Shown piece after piece: positions 7,734-16,564 of a DNA stretch of 23,315 nucleotides. Source of the stretch: Bacteroidales bacterium (GTDB lineage Bacteria > Bacteroidota > Bacteroidia > Bacteroidales > Muribaculaceae); assembly GCA_019416425.1 (NCBI GenBank), contig DXXK01000054.1, positions 1 to 23,315 on the forward strand. The letters run 5' to 3'. Numbering within the stretch: position 1 is the first letter of the stretch; every line of letters begins with the position of its first letter. The notes under the pieces were generated by a model. That model made no database searches, was not told where the DNA came from, and saw only the letters and a list, made by a program, of their open reading frames with translations. The position numbers were made by a program, and so were the translations under genes.

Positions 7734-8833
7734 TGTTATCTATGGAATCTAAGAAATATCCTACCGAATATGATTTGAAGGAAATATGTAGAAGTTTTCT
7801 TCATCGTTCAGAATTGAACAAATTTATGCAATCTCAGGGGATTTTCACGATAGGCGCATCTACGGAGGATGTGTCAGATGTTTTGTGCCATTGCATAATG
7901 CAGTTGAATTCAATAGCGACATTGCGAGATCTCGCATACAGAGGCAATAATAAAAGTTCCTTAAGTGGATTTTCTATTTCATCGTCGGATGAGACATTCT
8001 CTCTTCAATCTATATACGAAAAGTGTAAAGACGATAATAAAGCCATTCTCACGCAAGGATACCGCTTGGGAAGTTTAACTGGTATTCAGAATGGAAATTC
8101 TTTTAGATTTCAGGGACAATTAGATTATAAAATTAAGAAACCAGGGCGCATAGAACTTCTTGAAGGGGAGGAAAGTCAATGCACTTTCTATATGGAAGAT
8201 ATTGGCAATGGTGAATGGAGAGTTGAGGTTGACGGAGGCAGAGCCAGCGACGGGAAGGAAGTTCAAAAGCTCTTTAATCAGCTCATTGACAAGTCATCGA
8301 CAAGGATCAACGTCATGAATATCGATGAGTTGTCAGATTCCGCTACTATTGATTTTTTTGATGGGCTGACAACCCGCGGCCTTCCTTCTGAATGGAGATT
8401 TTCGGATGTAAAGTCTCTTACTTTCCGTAGAGGACGAAATCAAGAGGATGAGGAAGTGAACGATTGTGAGGACGATGAAAACAAGAATCAAAATGACAAA
8501 CTTTTGAGTGGCATAAAACAAGCTATTCTTGAAGGTCAGAATCTTCGTCAAAACAGTTTTGTAAAAAGCTTTGAAAATAATGGCTGTATCTTTACTGCTA
8601 TGACGTTCGAGTTTGAAAATACTCAAACCCCTATAATTATTCACATTAGAGCTGAATTCAAAGGAAGCCCTAAAATCTTTGAAGTTTCAGTGGTCAACTC
8701 TTTCAAAACAATTGGAACAGACCCAGAACAAGAGCCATGTACCTTGTCTTCAGAAGACAATCTCAAATTACGATCAATTTTTTGGAATAACGCGAAAGCC
8801 TTATTCGACGAGAAGACCGGAAGGCGTAAATGA
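7733..8833 (+). CDS. Unknown protein with acidic linker, coupled to the nuclease-like gene
   Basis: This 366-residue soluble protein is of no family I recognise. The start at 7733 overlaps the previous stop by one base; a second ATG at 7742 is also possible. A beta-rich middle (residues about 105-165, with GRIELLEGEESQ and EWRVEVDGG) is followed by a strongly charged low-complexity linker (about 235-262, RGRNQEDEEVNDCEDDEN), which probably separates two domains. The last 90 residues form a second beta-containing domain. The stop overlaps the ATG of the XRE-type gene (ATGA). The DNA is AT-rich like its neighbours. Its place suggests a partner of the nuclease-like protein, but no function can be assigned. 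Confidence 0.68.
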   Translation: MLSMESKKYPTEYDLKEICRSFLHRSELNKFMQSQGIFTIGASTEDVSDVLCHCIMQLNSIATLRDLAYRGNNKSSLSGFSISSSDETFSLQSIYEKCKDDNKAILTQGYRLGSLTGIQNGNSFRFQGQLDYKIKKPGRIELLEGEESQCTFYMEDIGNGEWRVEVDGGRASDGKEVQKLFNQLIDKSSTRINVMNIDELSDSATIDFFDGLTTRGLPSEWRFSDVKSLTFRRGRNQEDEEVNDCEDDENKNQNDKLLSGIKQAILEGQNLRQNSFVKSFENNGCIFTAMTFEFENTQTPIIIHIRAEFKGSPKIFEVSVVNSFKTIGTDPEQEPCTLSSEDNLKLRSIFWNNAKALFDEKTGRRK

Positions 8834-9063
8834 ACTTGACAAACATGGAAAAGAAAATATACCCAAATAGAATAAGAGTAATTCTTGCCGACAAGCAATT
8901 AACAAATCGCTGGTTGGCAGATAAACTGGGCGTTGCCGACATGACTGTGTCTCGATGGACAACAAATAAGATTCAACCATCCATGTCCCAATTTGTCGAG
9001 ATTTCCAAGATTCTAAAGGTTGATATAAATGACCTGTTGGAGGTTGATGAAAACCTTGATTAA
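8830..9063 (+). CDS. XRE/Cro-type transcriptional regulator (controller-protein-like)
   Basis: This 77-residue protein consists almost entirely of one helix-turn-helix domain. IRVILADKQLTNRWLADKL is followed by the turn GVADMTVSRW and recognition helix, and then by a third helix and VDINDLLEV, as in Cro/C1-type repressors. The ATG at 8830 overlaps the previous stop; an internal ATG at 8845 (MEKKIYPN) would give a protein more like typical family members and may be the real start. Small regulators of this kind often act as controller proteins of restriction-modification systems, timing methyltransferase before nuclease. The likely target here is the palindrome at 5985-6010 or the 50-base gap in front of the methyltransferase gene; neither is proven. 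Confidence 0.88.
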   Translation: MNLTNMEKKIYPNRIRVILADKQLTNRWLADKLGVADMTVSRWTTNKIQPSMSQFVEISKILKVDINDLLEVDENLD

Positions 9064-9113
9064 GACGCTTACTGAAATATTTTATTCTTTTACTTTTTCA
9101 GAACAAAACTAAC

Positions 9114-10034
9114 ATGGCTACAAACAAAATACGAGTTATCGACTTATTTGCTGGGTGCGGAGGTCTTTCTTTAGGCTTCCAAAATGCCGGCTTTGATATT
9201 GTTGCCGCATTTGATAACTGGGATCAAGCCATTTCAATATATAGCAGAAATTTCAATCATCCCATACTCAAGAGAGACCTAAACGATGTCACCGACATAT
9301 CCGATTTGGAGGACTATTCTCCAGATATAATAATTGGGGGGCCACCCTGCCAAGACTATTCGTCCGCGGGTCATAGGAACGAAGGTCTCGGACGTGCCAA
9401 ACTCACACTTAAATATGCAGAGATAATTACTCGTATCAAGCCTCGCTATTTCTTGATGGAGAATGTGCCAAACATTCAGAAGAGTGAAAAACTTGAAATT
9501 ATACTCAAGATGTTTGCAAAAGCCGGGTATGGCATAAGCCGTATGGTGATGGATGCGAGCAAATGCGGTGTTCCACAGAGGAGAAAGAGATATGTTGTTG
9601 TTGGGGGCTTAAATGAGCCAAATGGCTTTCTCGATGAATTATTGCTGGAAGGCCAGACTGAAAAGAGTATGACATTACGCGACTATTTCGGTGATTCTCT
9701 CGGCTTTGAATATTATTTCAGAGTCCCGAGGTCTTATTCTCGGCGTGGCATATTCAGCATTGATGAACCTTCCATGACAATTCGTGGTGTAGATCGTCCT
9801 GTTCCTTCCGGTTATCCCGGACATCCAAATGATCCTGTTCCTTTGAACCCAAGCATAAGGACTTTGACTCCACAGGAACGCAGTTGGATTCAAACCTTCC
9901 CTAAAGATTTCGATTGGGGAGAGGGCAGCAAAACCAATTTGAATCAAGCAATTGGCAATGCTGTTCCTGTGAAACTCGCCGAATATATTGCAAAATGCCT
10001 TAAAACTTATATCAATGGCAAAGAAAGCAATTGA
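9114..10034 (+). CDS. DNA cytosine-5 methyltransferase, first of a tandem pair
   Basis: This 306-residue enzyme would transfer a methyl group from SAM to carbon 5 of cytosine in a specific DNA sequence. All key motifs are present: motif I DLFAGCGG (10-17), the catalytic PCQ loop with Cys79, motif VI ENV (116-118), motif VIII QRRKR (155-159) and motif X AIGNAVP near the C-terminus. The variable region between VIII and IX is short, consistent with a compact target-recognition domain. A 50-base gap with no terminator separates it from the regulator gene. The last 20 bases overlap the start of the second methyltransferase. It presumably protects the host from the nuclease components of this operon. 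Confidence 0.95.
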   Translation: MATNKIRVIDLFAGCGGLSLGFQNAGFDIVAAFDNWDQAISIYSRNFNHPILKRDLNDVTDISDLEDYSPDIIIGGPPCQDYSSAGHRNEGLGRAKLTLKYAEIITRIKPRYFLMENVPNIQKSEKLEIILKMFAKAGYGISRMVMDASKCGVPQRRKRYVVVGGLNEPNGFLDELLLEGQTEKSMTLRDYFGDSLGFEYYFRVPRSYSRRGIFSIDEPSMTIRGVDRPVPSGYPGHPNDPVPLNPSIRTLTPQERSWIQTFPKDFDWGEGSKTNLNQAIGNAVPVKLAEYIAKCLKTYINGKESN

Positions 10035-10926
10035 TCTGTTTGCCGGTTGCGGCGGCATGAGTCTCGGATTTGAAAATGCGGGGTTTGATGTGCTTTGTGC
10101 CTATGATTTTTGGCAGCCTGCAATCGATATTTATGAAGCAAACTTTTCACACCCAATACATAAAGTCGACTTATCTAAACAAGATATTGTCGATGAGCTC
10201 AAGGCGCTTAAGTCCGATATAATTATCGGAGGTCCTCCTTGTCAGGATTTTTCCATAGCAGGGAAAAGAGACTTCCAAGGTAAACGAGCCAACTTGACTA
10301 TGATTTTCAGCCACATAATTGAAGCTGTAAGACCTCAATGGTTCGTCATGGAGAACGTGTATAACATTGAAAAATCCCCCATATTCGAAGAAGCCTTGAA
10401 TGTTTTTAGAAACTGTGGTTACGGCATAACCAAGCGTGTATGGGATGCAAGTTATATGGGCGTACCACAAATGAGACGCCGATATTTCGTAATTGGGAAA
10501 CTCGGAGCGGAAGATGACTTCATCCTAAAGTGGCTGCTGTCCGACCTTACATCTGAGAGGATGACTTTAAGGGAATATCTAAAGGATTCCCCTTTGGATA
10601 CCGATTACTACTATATGCATCCCAGAAGCTATGCGAGACGTGCAATATTCTCCGTGGACGAACCGAGTGCGACGATTAGAGGCGTCAATAGACCAATACC
10701 CACTGCTTACACCTGTCATCCTGCGGATAAAACAAAAGACCTTGACAAAGTACGCTCTCTCACATCAAAAGAACGGAGCTATATACAGACATTTCCGGAA
10801 GAGTTCAAGTTTGTAGGAGCTAAAACCGACATTGAACAAGCCATAGGCAATGCGGTACCCGTTAAAATGGCGGAATATATGGCAAGACATATACTCGGTT
10901 ACATGGAACAAAGCGATGGCATCTGA
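10015..10926 (+). CDS. DNA cytosine-5 methyltransferase, second of a tandem pair
   Basis: This is a second complete m5C methyltransferase, 303 residues from the ATG at 10015. This start was chosen because it puts motif I right after the start as in its neighbour; an upstream in-frame ATG at 9988 would lie deeper inside the first gene. Motif I DLFAGCGG (7-14), Cys76 in PPCQ, ENV at 113-115, QMRRR at 152-156 and AIGNAVP are all intact. By eye it is roughly half identical to the first enzyme, including the HPRSYARRAIFSVDEP block of the target region, so the two came from a duplication. Two m5C enzymes commonly serve one asymmetric site, one for each strand. It overlaps both neighbouring genes. 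Confidence 0.95.
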   Translation: MAKKAIDLFAGCGGMSLGFENAGFDVLCAYDFWQPAIDIYEANFSHPIHKVDLSKQDIVDELKALKSDIIIGGPPCQDFSIAGKRDFQGKRANLTMIFSHIIEAVRPQWFVMENVYNIEKSPIFEEALNVFRNCGYGITKRVWDASYMGVPQMRRRYFVIGKLGAEDDFILKWLLSDLTSERMTLREYLKDSPLDTDYYYMHPRSYARRAIFSVDEPSATIRGVNRPIPTAYTCHPADKTKDLDKVRSLTSKERSYIQTFPEEFKFVGAKTDIEQAIGNAVPVKMAEYMARHILGYMEQSDGI

Positions 10927-13405
10927 AGATATAAAACTCATACTCACGGATTTTTCATTCCAAGGCTACCAGAAAGCAGTGGAAAAACTTCTGCGCGCTT
11001 ATGGAATTCTCGAAACGACTGTTACGAGAATCATCTCTAAAATCGCAGAAGGAGAAACAGGTCCACTCTATGTCTATAGGCGTGCTGCTATTTATTGCTG
11101 TAGCGAAGATAATTACGAGGAGCGAATTGGGAGTTCAATGGCGGCTTTACCGCTAATCTTGATTTTCCAGCCAACCAAGATTATCATCTTAAACAATAAT
11201 CTTGGCAAGGTTGAGTGCCCTTATGAAGAACTTTGCGATTATCTGGAATATCTTCAACCCCTTCAGAGTTGGGATGCAAACCGGAATGACCAATATAGTA
11301 CCCAAGAACTTGACAGTCTTGTGGAATCATTATACCGTGAACTCAAGATGTCTGATAACGACGAGGAGAATATCCGGAGCTTCCTATTTTCACTGCTTTA
11401 TATCGCCCATTTCACGACCCTGCTGGAGATTGAGGCAATAAAGGAAGTATTAAAGGAATACACGCCGACTGATGAAAAGAAACTGGCAAACATTTTTTCA
11501 ACGATAAAGGGATTTGACATTCCTTTTATATCCCCACTTCCTACAGGTCTGGTTATATCCAAGGAAGCTTATAAATATATATTCGCGATCGCCAGATTTG
11601 ATACGAATCTAATTGATGCTGAATATCTTACCTCTCTAATTTACCGAATGACAAATAGGGAGGAATCAGGAATATTCGGACATCAGACAGCCCTCATCAA
11701 TGTGGAGAAACTTCTTCAGCCTTTGTTCCTTGATTTTATGCAGAGACTGGCTAATGAGTCAACCACTGAAACTGTGTTTAAGGTTGTCAATGAGATTTAT
11801 GAGGCAATTGTATTCGACCCGACGAATTCCCCGGGCTGTTTCTTGGTTGCTGCTTATAATGGTTTTATTCAACAACTAAGGGATATTGAGGTTAGGTTTG
11901 ACATTAAGTGCAATAATCCTCTGGATTTATCTCACTTTATCGGTTTAGTTTCTAATAATCTTACGAAATCTCTGAGTAAACTTTCCCTGACGTTTACTCA
12001 TACCCGAGAACTCAAGCGTTTGGGGATATTGAATAAAGAAAGTATTTCCGATGCATTCAATACTTTAAATATAGAGGTTACCGATGAATTAAAAACGGAC
12101 TGGCATTCTTATGTTACTCCTAACGAGAATCTTTTTATTGTTGGAAGTCCTGAATTTAAGGGATGCAATAAGATAAGCGCAGAGAGAAAAAAAATCATGC
12201 AGCAGATCTATGGTTGTGATGTCTTGCATAATGCTGATTTCTGTTCTGCTTGGTTAGTAAAAGCAGCAAAGTTCATTGCTGGAACGAAAGCAAAAGCAGC
12301 TTTCGTTCTGACCAATTCCGTCTCGCAAGGTGAACAGTCCACGTTTATATTGGACAAGATTGTAGAGGCTGGTTGCGAATATATCTTCGCACATAGATCA
12401 TTCAAGTGGGAAGTATCGAATGACAATACTGGAATAACCGTTGTCATAATTGGCATAGCTGCGACTGGCGAAATATCTACTAAACTATTGTTTGAAGAAA
12501 ACACGTCCGTAAAATGTGGAGAAATCGGTGCGAGCCTCCTCCCTGACATCAACATAAGAATAGAGCGTCGTACTAGCCCACTCTCTAAACTTCTGCCGCA
12601 TATGCGCAAGGGCAATATGCCTGATGGAGCCGGTCCCTTGACATTTACTCGTGAAGAAAAAAATTCATTCCTTGAGGCTTACCCTCAAGCAGAGAGGTTT
12701 ATGAAGCTTCTATATGGAGGCGATGAGTTTGTAAGTGGAATTCCAAAGTGGGTTTTGTGGATTGAAGATAAGGATTTGGCAGGAGCTTCTCTTATATCAG
12801 GAATCAAAGATAGAATTGAGCAAGTGAAGGCAAAAAGGACTTCTCCAAAATCAACTTCATCCAAGAACAGCAGGGAGAATCCTCACAAATTCCGTGAAAC
12901 GAACGTAACCTCCAAAGGAAAAGTTTCCCTCATTGTTCCTTGCGTAACATCAGAGAATCGCGAGTATTTCCAAATGGGTATTCTTGGTTCAAACGCTATT
13001 CTGAACAATAATGTAAGTGTTATATTCGACTGCGACATATGGTTGTTGGCTCTGCTTGAATCGAGAATGCATATGGTATGGGCTAAGAATGCAGCCGGAG
13101 GTCACGAACAACGTCCGCGTTATTCATCTGCCTTATGTTATAATACTTTCCCCTTTCCAGAGATTTCATCTAAGCAAATAGCAACATTACGAAATCTGGC
13201 AAGAACTTTGTTAGAAGTTAGAGAAAAGTACTGCAACAAATCGCTTGGCGATTTATACAAAAATATGCCCCCTGAATTGAAGAGAGTTCATTTCTGGATT
13301 GACGAAACCGTTGATTCATATTACAGGAGCCAACCTTTCGAATCAGATGCGGAGAGACTAATGTGGTTAAAGAATCTTTATAACAACATGACTGAAAATG
13401 AATAA
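10916..13405 (+). CDS. Catalytically dead MmeI-like methyltransferase homologue (putative specificity subunit)
   Basis: This 829-residue protein has the architecture of MmeI-type/type IIL adenine methyltransferases. It has an N-terminal helical part, a methyltransferase domain, a target-recognition domain with GIPKWVLW (about 608-615), VSLIVPCVTSENREYF, HMVWAKNAAGG (about 718) and RYSSALCYNTFPFPE (about 734), and a helical end with MPPELKR and SDAERLMWL. TNSVSQGEQ (466-474) and FAHRSFKW (491-498) are also family marks. The two essential motifs are gone: the SAM-binding loop, normally DPACGSGNFL, reads DPTNSPGCFL (301-310), and the NPPF/Y catalytic tetrad reads SPEF (411-414). I infer loss of methylation with retention of sequence recognition. 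The start at 10916 overlaps the previous stop by 11 bases. Confidence 0.85.
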   Translation: MASEDIKLILTDFSFQGYQKAVEKLLRAYGILETTVTRIISKIAEGETGPLYVYRRAAIYCCSEDNYEERIGSSMAALPLILIFQPTKIIILNNNLGKVECPYEELCDYLEYLQPLQSWDANRNDQYSTQELDSLVESLYRELKMSDNDEENIRSFLFSLLYIAHFTTLLEIEAIKEVLKEYTPTDEKKLANIFSTIKGFDIPFISPLPTGLVISKEAYKYIFAIARFDTNLIDAEYLTSLIYRMTNREESGIFGHQTALINVEKLLQPLFLDFMQRLANESTTETVFKVVNEIYEAIVFDPTNSPGCFLVAAYNGFIQQLRDIEVRFDIKCNNPLDLSHFIGLVSNNLTKSLSKLSLTFTHTRELKRLGILNKESISDAFNTLNIEVTDELKTDWHSYVTPNENLFIVGSPEFKGCNKISAERKKIMQQIYGCDVLHNADFCSAWLVKAAKFIAGTKAKAAFVLTNSVSQGEQSTFILDKIVEAGCEYIFAHRSFKWEVSNDNTGITVVIIGIAATGEISTKLLFEENTSVKCGEIGASLLPDINIRIERRTSPLSKLLPHMRKGNMPDGAGPLTFTREEKNSFLEAYPQAERFMKLLYGGDEFVSGIPKWVLWIEDKDLAGASLISGIKDRIEQVKAKRTSPKSTSSKNSRENPHKFRETNVTSKGKVSLIVPCVTSENREYFQMGILGSNAILNNNVSVIFDCDIWLLALLESRMHMVWAKNAAGGHEQRPRYSSALCYNTFPFPEISSKQIATLRNLARTLLEVREKYCNKSLGDLYKNMPPELKRVHFWIDETVDSYYRSQPFESDAERLMWLKNLYNNMTENE

Positions 13406-15353
13406 TCTGTTTGAAACAACATATGAGCGCAATGGCAAAAGCGTTGCGGTCAATGAGCTGGGCATGAGAGAAATGCAGCAGCGCATTTATGCTAAATATA
13501 CCTCTCAATATCTTCTCCTTAAAGCGCCTCCAGCATCAGGTAAGTCCAGAGCACTGATGTTCGTTGCCTTGGAAAAGCTAAGTCAAGGCCTTGTTAAAAA
13601 GGTTATTGTAGCTGTACCGGAAAGATCAATTGGAAAATCATTTGAAAGTACAGACCTCTCTTCACACGGGTTCCATTCCGATTGGAATGTAAGTCGAAGA
13701 TATGACTTGTGTACACCAGGAGGCGAACCAATGAAAACAGCGATATTCGCTGAATTTATGGGGGACACTTGCAATGAAAAAGTGCTTATATGCACTCATT
13801 CAACGCTCAGATTCGCCTTCCAGAAGATAGGTGCTGAAAAGTTTAATGACTGCCTACTTGCGATAGATGAGTTCCATCATGTGTCTGCCGAAGCAGACAG
13901 TAAACTTGGCGAACTTTTAAGAACAATCATGTCTGAAACCAATGCTCATATCTTGGCTATGACAGGTTCATACTTCAGAGGTGATTGTGCTGCCGTATTA
14001 AGTCCTTCTGACGAAAGAAGATTTGAAAAGGTAACATACAACTACTATGAGCAGTTGAATGGTTATCGATATCTAAAATCCCTTGGCATAGGATTCCATT
14101 TCTATAATGGAGTCTATCTGAATGCCCTGAAGAATCCAAATGTTCTTGACCTTGACAAGAAGACTATAATCTACATCCCAAATGTGAATTCATCGGAATC
14201 GACCCGCGAGAAACTAATGGAGGTAGATGGCATCTTGGGAGCAATAGGCAAATATCTGTATACTGATGACGATGGCATCTATCACCTTGAGGCTGACAAT
14301 GGGAAAGAAGTTCGCGTAGCAGATTTGGTGAATGATACTGACTTTGCTCAGCGTGAAAAGATAATGTCCTACCTTAGAAATATCAAAAGTCCCGACGATA
14401 TGGATATTATTATCGCACTGGGAATGGCAAAAGAGGGTTTTGACTGGCCTTATTGTGAGACAACTCTAACAATAGGCTACCGTGGCTCTCTTACGGAAAT
14501 CGTGCAGATAATTGGCCGTTGTACACGTGATAGTGACAATAAGACACATGCACAGTTCACTAACCTTGTTGCAGAGCCCAATGCAAACCGAGAAGAGATT
14601 GTTGAGAGCGTCAATAATATTCTGAAAGCAATTTCGGCTTCTCTGTTAATGGAGGAGGTTATCGCTCCCAAGTATAACTTCCGACCTAAGGAACCGATAC
14701 CAGGGAGTGATGACACTGAACCTACGCGTGATGACGGAAGTGGTCGCACAATTTATATTGACGGTTTCCATGGTATAAAATCCGACAAAGTCAAGGATAT
14801 AATTCAGAATGACATTGTCGACATTAAAGCACGTATTCTTCAGAATCCGGATATTCAGCACGCCATTGGGCAGAATGTGCCGGCAGAAACAATAAATCAT
14901 GGCTTAATACCTAAGGTTATCAAAGAGGTTCTGCCAGATTTGAATGATGAAGAAGCCCGTGAACTTAGTACATACGTTGTCATAGATTCCGTATTGTCTC
15001 ATCGCGATGTTCGTGATATAAACGGACAGAAATTCCTTGAATTCGCTTCCAGATTGATCAATGTGAATGAAATAGATATAGATCTCATCTATTCCGTGAA
15101 TCCATTTATGGATGCTTATGAAATTCTTTCGAAATCTCTGGATACAAGAGTGTTCAAGTCTATCCAGACGTATATCAAGTCCATGAGGATAGATGTCACC
15201 GATGACGAGGCGAAGGTGCTTTGGCCTAAAGTTACGGAGTTCGCGCAGAAGATGCAACGAGAGCCGAGTCTTGACAGTCTCGACCCTTATGAGAGAAGAT
15301 TGGCTGAAGTTTTGTTATATGCAAAGAGACGAATGATGGAACGTCATGGCTGA
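13398..15353 (+). CDS. Superfamily 2 helicase/translocase with DEFH box
   Basis: This 651-residue ATPase has Walker A APPASGKS (43-50), a Walker B/motif II DEFH (157-160), motif III TGS (189-191) and motif VI QIIGRCTRD (about 370-378) in a second RecA domain that also carries the KEGFDWP block. This is the layout of the restriction-type SF2 motors (type I and III R subunits and relatives). The last 200 residues after RPKEPIPG are not recognised and may bind partner proteins. There is no nuclease domain in the chain, so cutting must come from another protein. It overlaps the MmeI-like gene by 8 bases and the GIY-YIG gene by 8 bases. It would use ATP to move along or remodel DNA at non-methylated sites. 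Confidence 0.92.
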   Translation: MNNLFETTYERNGKSVAVNELGMREMQQRIYAKYTSQYLLLKAPPASGKSRALMFVALEKLSQGLVKKVIVAVPERSIGKSFESTDLSSHGFHSDWNVSRRYDLCTPGGEPMKTAIFAEFMGDTCNEKVLICTHSTLRFAFQKIGAEKFNDCLLAIDEFHHVSAEADSKLGELLRTIMSETNAHILAMTGSYFRGDCAAVLSPSDERRFEKVTYNYYEQLNGYRYLKSLGIGFHFYNGVYLNALKNPNVLDLDKKTIIYIPNVNSSESTREKLMEVDGILGAIGKYLYTDDDGIYHLEADNGKEVRVADLVNDTDFAQREKIMSYLRNIKSPDDMDIIIALGMAKEGFDWPYCETTLTIGYRGSLTEIVQIIGRCTRDSDNKTHAQFTNLVAEPNANREEIVESVNNILKAISASLLMEEVIAPKYNFRPKEPIPGSDDTEPTRDDGSGRTIYIDGFHGIKSDKVKDIIQNDIVDIKARILQNPDIQHAIGQNVPAETINHGLIPKVIKEVLPDLNDEEARELSTYVVIDSVLSHRDVRDINGQKFLEFASRLINVNEIDIDLIYSVNPFMDAYEILSKSLDTRVFKSIQTYIKSMRIDVTDDEAKVLWPKVTEFAQKMQREPSLDSLDPYERRLAEVLLYAKRRMMERHG

Positions 15354-16563
15354 TAATTCTTCTAACATACAGGATTTCTTTGCCGCAAATGACCCATTGG
15401 GGTTATTGAAACCAAAGTCAACTGCAAAATCAAAGAGCTATTCCGTCCTGCTTCAGAACTTTGAGGAAATTGTAAATTTCTTCGAAGAAAATAATCGTGA
15501 GCCAAAGAAATCCTCTTTGGATATATATGAGTTTCAATTATATTGTAGGCTCAACGCTATCCGCAACAACTCTGGAATGGTGAAGGAGCTGAAGGATTTC
15601 GACATGTACGGTCTCTTACAAGGGAATGGTGTGTCAAGCATAACATTGGATGACATTCTTGGAGATGACCCACTTAATCTTCTTGGTGGAGAATTGGATG
15701 ATAGCATATTCAATTTGCGCCATGTTAAAAAATCCGAGCGAATATCACCAGAGTACATTTCTCGACGCGAGTTCTGTCAGGATTTTGACATCTATCGTCC
15801 CATGTTTGAGACTGTACATAAGTGTCTTGAAAATGGAACAAGGAAATTGGCTTTGTACAAACCTGAGGAACTTAAACCTGAAAGGTTTTATGTACTCGGC
15901 GGAGTGGTACTGTACTTAAAATCGGTTGAGGGAGATACCTCTACATATGATTATAAGAGTGGTCAACGTGACCGTTATGATGGAAGAACCGTTTGTATAT
16001 TTGACAATGGAACTACATCAGATATGCTTTTCCGTTCTCTTGACAAGGCTCTCCAGAAAGAAGGTTATGCAATTACTGAATATCAGGAAGTATCGCGAGT
16101 TGCTGAGCCTGTAGACGAAAAGGATGTGGCTAAAGGATATGTATATGTTTTAAGAAGCCGACATGCCAAGTTGAAGAACGTTCCTGATATCTACAAAATT
16201 GGTAGCACGACCACATCTGTATCCGAGCGAATTAAGAATGCAGTCAATGAACCTACTTATCTTTATGCCGGAGTTGATGTTGTGGAAGTTTATCGTTGCT
16301 TCAATATGGGAGCAAGAGAGCTGGAAGACAGATTGCATTCGTTCTTTGATAAAGTTCGGCTCAATATAAACATACCGGATGAGCGAGGGGTGATCATATC
16401 TCCTCGTGAGTGGTTCTGTGTTAACAGGGACATAATATCCGAGGCTGTGGACAAGATATTGAAAGGTCAGATAGAAAATTATGTCTATGATTCTACATCA
16501 AGACTAATCATCGCCAGAAATATCAATATACCCACCAAAACTTTAACAATCTCAGGTATTTGA
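15346..16563 (+). CDS. GIY-YIG nuclease (T5orf172-type) with an unknown N-terminal region
   Basis: This protein has 405 residues. The C-terminal part (about 264-370) is a GIY-YIG domain of the T5orf172 kind: GYVYVLRS (264-271), YKIGSTT (about 283), an Arg in SERIKNAV, a Glu in ELEDRLHSFF that would hold the metal, and the PREWF ending. The first 260 residues are not recognised. They start with a disordered-looking IQDFFAANDPLGLL segment, and a second DDPLNLLGG-like copy occurs near residue 105, suggesting short docking motifs. Its place right after the helicase and overlapping it makes it the best candidate for the cutting subunit. The next gene starts one base after its stop. Confidence 0.87.
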   Translation: MADNSSNIQDFFAANDPLGLLKPKSTAKSKSYSVLLQNFEEIVNFFEENNREPKKSSLDIYEFQLYCRLNAIRNNSGMVKELKDFDMYGLLQGNGVSSITLDDILGDDPLNLLGGELDDSIFNLRHVKKSERISPEYISRREFCQDFDIYRPMFETVHKCLENGTRKLALYKPEELKPERFYVLGGVVLYLKSVEGDTSTYDYKSGQRDRYDGRTVCIFDNGTTSDMLFRSLDKALQKEGYAITEYQEVSRVAEPVDEKDVAKGYVYVLRSRHAKLKNVPDIYKIGSTTTSVSERIKNAVNEPTYLYAGVDVVEVYRCFNMGARELEDRLHSFFDKVRLNINIPDERGVIISPREWFCVNRDIISEAVDKILKGQIENYVYDSTSRLIIARNINIPTKTLTISGI

Positions 16564-16564
16564 C

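Noticed and set aside
9675..10058. Antisense open frame across the end of the first methyltransferase
   Set aside because: It is the shadow of a strongly conserved gene in the other strand, with no promoter and no recognisable protein features. The same applies to the other long antisense frames in the window, such as 2933-3406, 3603-4169 and 18111-18731.
10916..13405. Calling the MmeI-like gene an active adenine methyltransferase
   Set aside because: Both the SAM-binding loop and the NPPF/Y tetrad are replaced (DPTNSPGCFL and SPEF), so activity is not supported despite strong overall family resemblance.
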